The notes under the pieces: generated by a model | Databases searched by the model: none | What the model was told of the DNA's origin: nothing | Seen by the model: the letters and a program-made list of their open reading frames with translations, nothing else | Assembly (NCBI RefSeq): GCF_027484205.1 | Contig: NZ_JAIXUB010000015.1 | Location: 248,001 to 312,000 of the forward strand | DNA: 64,000 nucleotides | Direction of reading: 5' to 3' | Source of the DNA: Flavobacterium sp. | GTDB lineage: Bacteria > Bacteroidota > Bacteroidia > Flavobacteriales > Flavobacteriaceae | Translations under genes and position numbers: made by a program | In this document: one piece after another, positions 8,226 through 16,099 of the stretch | How the letters are laid out: the number at the start of each line of letters is the position of its first letter | Numbering within the stretch: position 1 is the first letter of the stretch

Positions 8226-8332
8226 TGACAACAAGAAAAAACAAAATCAAAAGAATAGTAATTGCATACTCAATCCTTTGGGTAGCTTTCTCGGTTATCT
8301 ATAATTTAATATCATTAATCAAATGGCTATAG
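8225..8332 (+). CDS. Tiny single-pass membrane protein, 35 aa
   Basis: ATG 8225 overlaps the last base of the previous stop codon, and the TAG at 8330-8332 lies 10 nt inside the next gene. After a basic start (TTRKNKIKR) comes one hydrophobic span of about 20 residues (IVIAYSILWVAFSVIYNLI). The tight overlaps at both ends favour a real gene; no function is known. Confidence 0.5.
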   Translation: MTTRKNKIKRIVIAYSILWVAFSVIYNLISLIKWL

Positions 8333-9477
8333 TATTTACAAAAGATATCGCACAGGATAAATTATTGATGGCATATAATAACAATGTTATCAAGTTTTAT
8401 TCTAGTAGTACAACAACTCCTTTGAAAGCAACAATTTCAGGTTTTGGTATTAATGCTGTTTTATATCCACACCCTAATGGAAGCTTTATGTTCAATCTTA
8501 AAGATTATATAATTGCAGTGATCAATACAAAAAACTTTGTTGATGATTTAGTTACTGATATTGACCCGTTAGACATTGAGACATTTCATTATGATGTTAC
8601 CAATGGTTGTTATAAACAAGATACTTTACAAATTACAATAGAGTTTATAGATGCAACAACAGAAAGCGCATCAAGAGAATTACATTTCATTACTGGAGTA
8701 GAGAATTTAGAAAGTTACAAGCGCAATGAAATACTTTTTGTCTCAAATCCATTAAGTATTTTGTCTCCTGTTGAAGATAGAGCCAACAACACTGCTAAGT
8801 TATTTTATTTCGACGGATATCCTTTTGAGTTTAGTTTTTACATAACAACTCCTAATATTCCATTGAAGTTTATAAACACAACTAACGGACTTGATGCGAC
8901 TATTACACCAACTGCAAAAGTGAATAGCTTGTTTATTTCAGATGGAGATACTTCAATTTCATTAGAGGACTTTCTTCCTCTTGTCGCTGGAACAAATAAA
9001 ATTCTTTTTGAACTTGATGACGAACCTCAAGACTTGAATTTGTTTATTGATAAAAAAGAAGCATCATGTGGCGTATACATTAAATTCTTAAATCAATACG
9101 GGCGTTGGAACTATTGGTTGTTTAGTGACAAGCATTTTAGAAATAGAACCACAAAATCAGGTTCTGAAATAAATAATGATTTTAATAATTTGGAAGATAC
9201 TATTTCTCCAACATTGATCACTTCAAAAACATCAACAGACTCTTTAAAGATTGCTTATGAGAGAATTCCAAAAGAAGATAAAATAATACTGGATAGTATT
9301 TCTGAATCAATAAAGATTTTAATGTTTACAGGAGAAAGGTTTTCAAAATCAAATCCTAATGATTGGATGGAAGTTCAATTGAAAACTCAATCGTTTCAAT
9401 TGTATGATCACAACAAAGAATTATACAATTTCTATTTCGATTTGCAATTACCTGACAGATACACATTGACATTATGA
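8323..9477 (+). CDS. Phage tail protein, probably distal tail or baseplate
   Basis: A 384-aa beta-rich structural protein. The run 'GVYIKFLNQYGRWNYWLFSD' near residue 240 is a signature I associate with tail-tip proteins of Bacteroidota siphophages. No enzyme motif. The stop overlaps the next start (ATGA), and the pair with the 842-aa protein that follows suggests they form the tail tip together. The exact role (Dit-like, adaptor) is inferred from order. Confidence 0.6.
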   Translation: MAIVFTKDIAQDKLLMAYNNNVIKFYSSSTTTPLKATISGFGINAVLYPHPNGSFMFNLKDYIIAVINTKNFVDDLVTDIDPLDIETFHYDVTNGCYKQDTLQITIEFIDATTESASRELHFITGVENLESYKRNEILFVSNPLSILSPVEDRANNTAKLFYFDGYPFEFSFYITTPNIPLKFINTTNGLDATITPTAKVNSLFISDGDTSISLEDFLPLVAGTNKILFELDDEPQDLNLFIDKKEASCGVYIKFLNQYGRWNYWLFSDKHFRNRTTKSGSEINNDFNNLEDTISPTLITSKTSTDSLKIAYERIPKEDKIILDSISESIKILMFTGERFSKSNPNDWMEVQLKTQSFQLYDHNKELYNFYFDLQLPDRYTLTL

Positions 9478-12002
9478 GTTACATCATTTACATAAACGGG
9501 AATGAGATAGAGGAAATCGATTCAAAAGCCATTGCTATCAATATTCAGAATAACGACTTAGCAAGATTAGACAATCGCCAATCTAATTTCATGCACAAAA
9601 TCACAGCTCCATTGACAGCTAAAAATATTCGTGCTATGAAAAATGTTTATTTAGTAGGTAACCAAAGTAATGTGCCATATCAGATTAATAGATTTGATTT
9701 GATAGATGGAGACACAGGTAAGCACATTATTTACAATGGTATTGCTATTGTTTCAATGAGTAACAAAAAAGGATATGAGATACATGCTTATAGTGGTATT
9801 TTAGAATTTTTTAAAGCCATTGAAAACAAAACCTTAACAGATTGCGGAATTTCGGAACTGAATCATTTGAAGAATCTTTCAACAATCATAAATAGTTGGG
9901 AAGATACACAGCCATACAAGTACATAATTGCTGACTATAATGGAAAAGTACTTACTGATGACGGGATGCTTAATGCAGATTATTTAGTTCCTAGCGCACG
10001 TTATAGTTACCTATGGCAAAAAGTTCATGAGTTTGCAGGTTTCACTTATAGTGGTTTAGTTTTTGAAAGCGAAAAGTTTTTGAATTGGTACATGACTTTT
10101 CCAAAGCCAGTTCCAACTGAAGAACCGAATTACATAAACCAAACAATTCAGAACTCGGTTAATATTGTAACTCCATACTATAATGAGGGAATGTTGTTTC
10201 CTTTTATTATAAACCCATTTCCAACACCATATACAAATACTGAATCAAATAACATAGGTAATCCAACAGGAACAATAAACATAACACAGACAGGAGCTTT
10301 TTCTTTTAGATGTTATGGTAATGTTACAGTACCTGGAATCGGTTTAATTACACAATTGCATTATCAATCATTAGATGCTATGGGTAATCTCATTGAAGAG
10401 GGAGACTTTAATCCTACTATTGATTTGCGAGTAATTGTGAATTGTGAAGCTGGTGGAAAGTTAATGATAATTAATTACTCACTTGGATTTGGTTCTTATG
10501 CAGCATTACCATCAGGAACTTTAGAAACTACTTTAGATTTGATTGAGGGATATACTGCATCTTTTGATGAAGCATTAATTGATTTTCCTATAAAGGATTT
10601 TGTAAATGAATTGATGCAGCACTTTGCACTTACTCCATTTAAAGACAAATATTCAAACCACATTGTTTATAAAAGCCTTGACGAGATTCTTCAAGGAACA
10701 GATATAATTGATGTGAGCGATTACTTTGTTTCTAAAGAGAATGAGAAGTACATCTTAGGAAATTACGGAAAAAAAAATAATTATAAATATCGTTACAACA
10801 ACGATAATGAAACTCATAACGATGGTTTTATAACTATCAATAATGAAAATCTAAAAGATGAGGTTACAATTCTTTCATCAAAATTATACTCTCCTGAGAA
10901 AAGAAAATCAATGGTTTTGGGATTAGAAATGAATGTTTATAAAATTTGGGAGAAAGAGATTAAAGACGATATGTCTATTGATTACAAAGACTTATCAGGT
11001 AGGTATTACGGATTAAGAAGTGAAGATAAAAATTTTATTTCCTTACAAAACATAAAATCAGAAGCTTTGAATGTGAGTGATACATTTACGATTGCTCCAA
11101 TAGAAAATTTTTACAGATTAAAACTTCAACAGGTAATCTATGATAATTATAATAGTATTGAAAGTTTACTTGATAAAGCAAAAGTCAAGGAGATAATGCT
11201 TGATATTCCTTTAGTTAAATTAGAAGAACTTCCTCTTGACAAACTTATTTATGTTAGTCAAGAAGCATCTTATTATTTTGTAAATAGAATAATCAATGCA
11301 GTTAAAAATCAACCTGTAAAGTTTGAAGTCTTTGAAGTGGATTACTTTAAAGAAATTCCAGTTCCTGAACCTATTGAATACTATATAGATTTGGGGTCAA
11401 TATCAGTTACAGGTTGTCAAGTAACATTTAATATTGATACTAATTTACCACAACCAACGGAAGTATTTATACAACCTTACTCTTTATCTCCTGATGGACT
11501 TGGAGGTTTTTATTTTGCGCCTGTTGGAGAACCTATATCAGCAACGTTGAATTCAAATCAAGTTATTCACAATTTTACTGAAATTCCTCCTAGTTGGTCA
11601 TCATATAAATTTATGATTTTCTACAATGGAAGTTCAGTATTTGAGCAAATAAACACGTCTTTATCTGATGTAGTTCCTGTGTCGACTTCTTGTTATGTGT
11701 CAACAGCTCCAAACCCTACATTGAGCACTATTCAAATTACAAATATCAGTAGAGTTCTTTTAGGTGGAAATGTTAGAAAAATAACCTTAACATACGAAAG
11801 TGATTTGTCAGACACATATATGGCCTTAACATTATCTGCGTCAGGATTTACATATACGCCTCCAGTAACTAATATGTTTTCAACTCAAAATGGAACATTT
11901 GAAATTGAATTACCTCATTTGTTCTATGGTTCAATAAATGTGTATCAATTACAATTATCAGCTTTAAGTATAACATCAAACATAGTAACAAGTGATTATT
12001 AA
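9474..12002 (+). CDS. Large tail-tip or receptor-region protein
   Basis: An 842-residue protein. The first 600 residues look like a tail-associated baseplate hub ('MSYIIYINGNEIE', many Tyr/Asn, mixed alpha/beta). The last 200 (from about 630, 'YYIDLGSISVTG') have two or more Ig/fibronectin-like beta units with Ser/Thr/Asn-rich strands, as found in exposed tips. It is coupled to the preceding tail gene and followed by a small Ig-like protein. Receptor binding is plausible but not shown by the sequence. Confidence 0.6.
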   Translation: MSYIIYINGNEIEEIDSKAIAINIQNNDLARLDNRQSNFMHKITAPLTAKNIRAMKNVYLVGNQSNVPYQINRFDLIDGDTGKHIIYNGIAIVSMSNKKGYEIHAYSGILEFFKAIENKTLTDCGISELNHLKNLSTIINSWEDTQPYKYIIADYNGKVLTDDGMLNADYLVPSARYSYLWQKVHEFAGFTYSGLVFESEKFLNWYMTFPKPVPTEEPNYINQTIQNSVNIVTPYYNEGMLFPFIINPFPTPYTNTESNNIGNPTGTINITQTGAFSFRCYGNVTVPGIGLITQLHYQSLDAMGNLIEEGDFNPTIDLRVIVNCEAGGKLMIINYSLGFGSYAALPSGTLETTLDLIEGYTASFDEALIDFPIKDFVNELMQHFALTPFKDKYSNHIVYKSLDEILQGTDIIDVSDYFVSKENEKYILGNYGKKNNYKYRYNNDNETHNDGFITINNENLKDEVTILSSKLYSPEKRKSMVLGLEMNVYKIWEKEIKDDMSIDYKDLSGRYYGLRSEDKNFISLQNIKSEALNVSDTFTIAPIENFYRLKLQQVIYDNYNSIESLLDKAKVKEIMLDIPLVKLEELPLDKLIYVSQEASYYFVNRIINAVKNQPVKFEVFEVDYFKEIPVPEPIEYYIDLGSISVTGCQVTFNIDTNLPQPTEVFIQPYSLSPDGLGGFYFAPVGEPISATLNSNQVIHNFTEIPPSWSSYKFMIFYNGSSVFEQINTSLSDVVPVSTSCYVSTAPNPTLSTIQITNISRVLLGGNVRKITLTYESDLSDTYMALTLSASGFTYTPPVTNMFSTQNGTFEIELPHLFYGSINVYQLQLSALSITSNIVTSDY

Positions 12003-12264
12003 CAAAAGAAATAAAAAACCCAAAATCAGTTTTGGTTTAGGAAAATCAGAAGCAACAATAAATGTTTGCCAAGAGATTTTCTTTTGGCAAACTGAGATTA
12101 TAAAAGATAACTCATCGTTAAGAGCTTTGCACGATACAGGAATTACTATAACTAAAATAAATAATAGTAAATTCAAAATTAATGCAACCGCAACAGGTGT
12201 TTATAAAATAACTATTTCCAACGGAAAAAGAAACGGTAACTCAATTAAACTAACAGTAGTATAA
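11992..12264 (+). CDS. Small Ig-like phage protein, 90 aa, GTG start
   Basis: No ATG is available in this frame; GTG 11992 overlaps the end of the tail-tip gene by 11 nt and is the best start. The product ends in a beta-sandwich-like segment 'TATGVYKITISNGKRNG' similar to the closing strands of bacterial Ig-like domains. Its stop overlaps the tape-measure ATG (TAATG), so translation is coupled. It could be a small tail decoration, or the remnant of a C-terminal Ig domain of the previous protein split off by a stop codon. Confidence 0.5.
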   Translation: MIINKRNKKPKISFGLGKSEATINVCQEIFFWQTEIIKDNSSLRALHDTGITITKINNSKFKINATATGVYKITISNGKRNGNSIKLTVV

Positions 12265-15044
12265 TGGAAAAAGCGAAATTACTAGACCTAGACTTAGGTA
12301 CCGATGCTGTAATACAAAAGTCTGTTGATTTGAAAAATCAATTGAACTCTTTGCGTGATAGTCTTGATAAATTAAAAAAAGCAGAAGGCGACAACACTGT
12401 TGAAATTGTAAAACAAGAAGCTGCTTTAAAGAAAGTAACAACTGAATATAACAACAATCAAAAAGTTGTTCAAACTTTAATTACACAAAGAGGAAAAGCT
12501 ATTCCGGTGCAAGAAAAAGCAAACCTACTTTTGAATGAAGAAATCACTTCAATGGGTAGAGCTAAGACTTCAATAACTGAAATAACAAAGTTGAGAGATC
12601 AACTTGATTTATCCATAAAAGAAGAAGCAAGTTTATATGAAAAATTAAACGAAAAGCTAAATGATAATAATGATTTTATGAAAGCCAATGGTTCTGAGCG
12701 TGAGAAAAACATTCTGAACATTGGTAATTATCGTGAATCAATTGTCGGAGCTATTCAAGATACAGGATTGATGACTGGAGAGCTACAAACCTTGAACGCA
12801 GTTACAACAGCTTTATCATTACCATTCAAGGAATTGAAAAAGGATTTCTCCTCAGCTTTTAGTTTGATAAAAAATGCTGCATCAGAAACTGAGGGATTGA
12901 CAAATGCACAAAAAGCTCAAACTATTGCCACTAATATAGGAACAGGAGCAATGAGAATTTTTACACTTGCTTTGGCTGCTACAGGTATTGGTTTAATCAT
13001 TGCTGCCGTTGCTTTGTTGATTGGATATTTTAAAACCTTTGATCCTTTGATTGATGCAATCGAGCAAGGAATGGCAGGCTTAGGCGCTGCGGTTCGTGTT
13101 GTTCAACAAATCATTGTTGACTTTGTTTCTTCAATTGAATCTGTTGGAGATTTAATGAGTAAAATTGGAGCGTTCATTGAGGACCCAATTGGAAGTTTAG
13201 AGAAAGTAGCAGACAAAATGGAAAAGGCTGCCGTATCTGCTGCTAACTTAAAAGCTGCACAACAAGATTTAGCAGACCAACAAGCAATCCAGTCCTTAGC
13301 TAACAAGAAACAAGAAGCAGAAATTGCTCGTTTAATTCTTCAATCAAAAAACAGAGCGTTATCTGAAGAAGATAGGATAGCATTACTGAAGAAAGCAGAA
13401 GCACTCAATCAAGATAATTTCAAGAAGAATGAAGCTTTAGCAAATCAAGAATATGCTAACGCAATTGAGAATGCAAGAATTAAAGGAGCTTTAACTGAAC
13501 AGGAGATTGCTAACTTACAAAAGGTTGGCATTGCTTATGCTTATAAACTTTTGAACATTGGTAAAATTACTCAAGAGGAAGTTGATATTTTAACTAAAGC
13601 TGAGGAGGCAAAATTAGACATCTACAACAGAGCCACCGCTGAAGAAGAAAAAATCATAAATCGTCAAAACGCACTAGCAGAAAAAGCTCAAGCGGAAGCT
13701 GAAGCAAGAGCAAAAAAAGCAGAGGAGGCGAGAAAGAAAGCTTTAGATAATGCGGCAAAATTAGCAAAGGCAGAACTAGACTTATTTCTTTCCTCTCAAG
13801 GTATTAAAGCAAAATCATTAGAGCAAGAGATAGCCATTGCTGAAAAAGTTCGCGACCAAAAACTTAAGATTGCAAAAGCGGAATTCAACGCATCTGAAAA
13901 AACCAAGGCCGATGAATTAAAATTACTAACAGATCAGAATAATATTCGTGATGAGTTTCTAAGAAAACAAGTTGAAGCAGTTGTAAAGAATTATGAATAT
14001 GAACTAATTGCTTTTATAGATGCTAATAAATCTAAAATTGATTCTCAAAAATTCTTTAATGAGTTATCACTTCAGCAAGAACAGAACCGTTTAGATTTAT
14101 TACTTGAGAAACAATTACAATATGAAGCTTTACGATTAGAGCAAGGAGTAATAAACGAGCAAGAATATCAATTAGCAATTAAGAAAGTTCAGGATGATAT
14201 CCAAACTCAAAAGGATGAAGCTGTCCAAATGAGGAAAGATGCTGAAACTGAGAAACAAGCTATTGATTTGGAAAACCAAAGAGCATATGAGGATTTAGTT
14301 TTTCAAGATAATTTGGCCATACAACAACAAAGGTTGGAGCAAGAGCGTTTACAGAAAATAGCTGAAGTTGATAAAACAGGAGCTGATATTGAAAAGATTA
14401 ATAAACGATATAAAGCTGCATCTGAAAAATTAGACAGAGAAGCAAATATTGCAAAGATTTCAAACACTCAAAATACTATTGGAGAAATAGGTCAATTGAC
14501 TTCTGCTTTTTTTGGAGAAAACAAAGAACTATCTGCTGCATTAGCTTCAGTTGATATGTTCCTTGCTATTCAAAAAGCTTATCTTTCTCAATTAATACCT
14601 GGAGACCCAACATCGATTGCAAGAGCAACGGCTGCTGCATTTAAAGCTGGAGCATTTGGATTAGCAAATGTTATAAAAGTTTCAGGTGTTAAGTTAGCAA
14701 GTGGAGGAAGAGTTTTTGGACCAGGAACTGGAACTTCTGATTCTATTCCAGCAATGTTGTCAAATGGTGAAACTGTTATTAATGCTGAATCAAGTAATAA
14801 ATGGGCTGGTCTATTGTCTGCTATAAATGTAGATGGGGGAGGCAAGGCTTTTGCTTCAGGAGGAATGGCGACAACTTTTGGAGTGTCACAATCACTAGGA
14901 AATGCAATTGGCATTGATTATGATTTATTGGCTGTTAAGATTGCGGATGCAAATAGAAGTTTGCCTACTCCTGTTTTACCATTAACGGATTTTCATTCAG
15001 CTAACAATAGTTATATAGAAGTAATTTCAGGAGCAAATAGTTAA
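12264..15044 (+). CDS. Tail tape measure protein
   Basis: The 926-aa product has long heptad-rich coiled coils (residues about 10-150 and 300-740), a hydrophobic membrane-like span near 232-255 (LALAATGIGLIIAAVALLIG) and a C-terminal Gly-rich part. There 'ASGGRVFGPGTGTSDSIPA' and 'LSNGETVINAES' are hallmark tape-measure motifs. The length would predict a tail of roughly 140 nm using the usual 1.5 angstrom per residue (inference). Unusually, it comes after, not before, the tail-tip genes. Confidence 0.93.
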   Translation: MEKAKLLDLDLGTDAVIQKSVDLKNQLNSLRDSLDKLKKAEGDNTVEIVKQEAALKKVTTEYNNNQKVVQTLITQRGKAIPVQEKANLLLNEEITSMGRAKTSITEITKLRDQLDLSIKEEASLYEKLNEKLNDNNDFMKANGSEREKNILNIGNYRESIVGAIQDTGLMTGELQTLNAVTTALSLPFKELKKDFSSAFSLIKNAASETEGLTNAQKAQTIATNIGTGAMRIFTLALAATGIGLIIAAVALLIGYFKTFDPLIDAIEQGMAGLGAAVRVVQQIIVDFVSSIESVGDLMSKIGAFIEDPIGSLEKVADKMEKAAVSAANLKAAQQDLADQQAIQSLANKKQEAEIARLILQSKNRALSEEDRIALLKKAEALNQDNFKKNEALANQEYANAIENARIKGALTEQEIANLQKVGIAYAYKLLNIGKITQEEVDILTKAEEAKLDIYNRATAEEEKIINRQNALAEKAQAEAEARAKKAEEARKKALDNAAKLAKAELDLFLSSQGIKAKSLEQEIAIAEKVRDQKLKIAKAEFNASEKTKADELKLLTDQNNIRDEFLRKQVEAVVKNYEYELIAFIDANKSKIDSQKFFNELSLQQEQNRLDLLLEKQLQYEALRLEQGVINEQEYQLAIKKVQDDIQTQKDEAVQMRKDAETEKQAIDLENQRAYEDLVFQDNLAIQQQRLEQERLQKIAEVDKTGADIEKINKRYKAASEKLDREANIAKISNTQNTIGEIGQLTSAFFGENKELSAALASVDMFLAIQKAYLSQLIPGDPTSIARATAAAFKAGAFGLANVIKVSGVKLASGGRVFGPGTGTSDSIPAMLSNGETVINAESSNKWAGLLSAINVDGGGKAFASGGMATTFGVSQSLGNAIGIDYDLLAVKIADANRSLPTPVLPLTDFHSANNSYIEVISGANS

Positions 15045-15047
15045 GAT

Positions 15048-15302
15048 ATGAGCAAAGCAAAAGATATAATAAACGGATGGACTAACTATCTTATTGGGAA
15101 TGATAAGGTAGTTTTAGAAGAGGCAAAAAGGAGAGCTGATATATGTTCTAATTGTCCAAAAGCTACTCATGGAATGCATACGGCTGTACTTCCTGATTTT
15201 GAAATCAAGCAAATACAAGGTCATTATTGTGGAGAGTGTTTGTGTCCATTATCTCCAGCAGTTAGAAGTAAAAACTATCAATGCCCTTTAGATAAATGGT
15301 AA
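15048..15302 (+). CDS. Small zinc-ribbon-like phage protein, 84 aa
   Basis: Cys pairs CSNC (near residue 33) and CGEC with further Cys (CGECLCPLSP, then YQCPLDKW) make a probable four-Cys zinc site. It starts 3 nt after the tape measure and closes the tail operon; its stop codon lies within the palindromic operator of the next unit. A CSNCP motif recurs in the protein encoded at 19012. Function unknown; a structural zinc module is likely. Confidence 0.65.
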   Translation: MSKAKDIINGWTNYLIGNDKVVLEEAKRRADICSNCPKATHGMHTAVLPDFEIKQIQGHYCGECLCPLSPAVRSKNYQCPLDKW

Positions 15303-15323
15303 TAAAATTTATTACTATATTTG
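15298..15323 (+). promoter_or_regulatory. Palindromic operator with promoter, copy 3
   Basis: GGTAATAAAATTTATTACT at 15298-15316 is the palindrome with one end mismatch. TATATTTG at 15316-15323 is the -7 box, placed exactly as in copy 1. The ATG of the small regulator follows only 4 nt after the box, at 15328. Confidence 0.7.
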
Positions 15324-15327
15324 TAAC

Positions 15328-15555
15328 ATGTTGTACACTAAACTTAAACATTTGCAAAAAGAAATCAAGGAACTTACGTTACTTGGTGTTGTTGATGCAT
15401 CGTGGTTAAGAAATATTAGAATAGTTGAAAAGTTTTTTGAACTAAGAAGTCAAGGAGTTTGTATTTATTGCTGTTGGGAATTTATAGCAATTGAAGAAAG
15501 TATATCAGCTAGTAGTGTACGAAAGATAATAGCAAAGCTTACAACAGAAAAATAA
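15328..15555 (+). CDS. Small helix-turn-helix-like phage regulator, 75 aa
   Basis: The product is all-helical. Residues about 30-72 (ending SASSVRKIIAKLTTEK) read as an HTH in which 'ISASSVRKIIAKL' would be the recognition helix. It has its own palindromic operator-promoter and a terminator right after the stop, so it is a single-gene unit in the middle of the late genes. It could be the protein that binds the palindrome (autoregulation) or an activator of late genes. The HTH call is by eye only. Confidence 0.5.
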   Translation: MLYTKLKHLQKEIKELTLLGVVDASWLRNIRIVEKFFELRSQGVCIYCCWEFIAIEESISASSVRKIIAKLTTEK

Positions 15556-15578
15556 AGCCACTCATAATGGGTGGCTTT
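15554..15578. terminator. Bidirectional terminator between converging genes
   Basis: AAAGCCAC at 15554-15561 pairs with GTGGCTTT at 15571-15578 around a 9-nt loop. It overlaps the last base or bases of the stop codons of the rightward regulator and of the leftward 42-aa gene, so it serves both. Confidence 0.75.
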
Positions 15579-15705
15579 ATTCATTTATTTTCTTATCCCA
15601 TTGATGCCAAGATTTTTCTAAATCTTCTTCAGTGATTAATGTTTCAGAAATTACATTTCCATCAACATCGAAAACTCTCATAGTACATTCGTTAAATTGC
15701 ATCAT
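15577..15705 (-). CDS. Small acidic protein, 42 aa, second gene of a leftward cassette
   Basis: Starts MMQFNECTMRVFDVDGNVIS and ends KSWHQWDKKINE; it fits a tiny folded domain of two strands and a helix. The start lies 3 nt after the stop of the 100-aa membrane protein gene, and the stop codon falls inside the terminator stem. Strand opposite to all neighbouring phage structural genes. No family recognised. Confidence 0.5.
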   Translation of the reverse strand: MMQFNECTMRVFDVDGNVISETLITEEDLEKSWHQWDKKINE

Positions 15706-15708
15706 ATC

Positions 15709-16011
15709 TTATTTATTATATGCTGATTTTATTTTTTGCTCAGCGATGAATTCCTCTTTAGTCATAATTTTATCAATCGGAACTCCTGAGCTATTGTGGA
15801 TATTCTTTTGCATCCATTCCAAATATTCCTCATATTGTTTGTTGTTTAGGTCAACTCTCTTTTGAGCTAAAATATAAGGATTCTCATTTTCCTTAATCTG
15901 TTTACGATTGATTTTTCTATAAGCATGATTGTATAACGACATACATAACTTCCACCATAGGTAGCAAGCTAGCACTCCAAACAATATTAAAATTCCGTAA
16001 ACAATTATCAT
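15709..16011 (-). CDS. Small membrane protein, 100 aa, first gene of a leftward cassette
   Basis: I chose the ATG at 16011. Longer in-frame starts reach into the capsid-protease gene, and a -7 box lies just upstream of 16011. A single hydrophobic span (residues about 1-24, MIIVYGILILFGVLACYLWW) is followed by a charged helical cytoplasmic part. It forms a two-gene unit with the 42-aa gene. A gene pair on the opposite strand inside a late operon is typical of a prophage moron cassette expressed in the lysogen. Function unknown. Confidence 0.55.
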   Translation of the reverse strand: MIIVYGILILFGVLACYLWWKLCMSLYNHAYRKINRKQIKENENPYILAQKRVDLNNKQYEEYLEWMQKNIHNSSGVPIDKIMTKEEFIAEQKIKSAYNK

Positions 16012-16015
16012 AATA

Positions 16016-16023
16016 CAAAGATA
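16016..16023 (-). promoter_or_regulatory. -7 promoter box for the leftward cassette
   Basis: On the minus strand the sequence reads TATCTTTG, a full match to TAnnTTTG, ending 4 nt before the ATG at 16011. That spacing would place the transcription start at or next to the start codon. No convincing -33 TTG is seen. Confidence 0.5.
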
Positions 16024-16068
16024 ATAAAATGTCAAATCTTGTGGACATTTATTTTTTTGATAACAACA

Positions 16069-16096
16069 TACATTTGTAGTAATAAAATTTATTACT
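16069..16096 (+). promoter_or_regulatory. Palindromic operator with promoter, copy 4, before the capsid block
   Basis: TACATTTG at 16069-16076 is the -7 box. The perfect palindrome AGTAATAAAATTTATTACT at 16078-16096 follows it and covers the expected transcription start, whereas in copies 1-3 it precedes or overlaps the box. The protease ATG is at 16100, only 3 nt after the palindrome. Confidence 0.65.
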
Positions 16097-16099
16097 GAG

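Noticed and set aside
14588-14914. A 108-aa leftward frame inside the tape-measure gene
   Set aside because: Lies fully within a well-supported gene; no promoter or start context; composition is that of an antisense frame.
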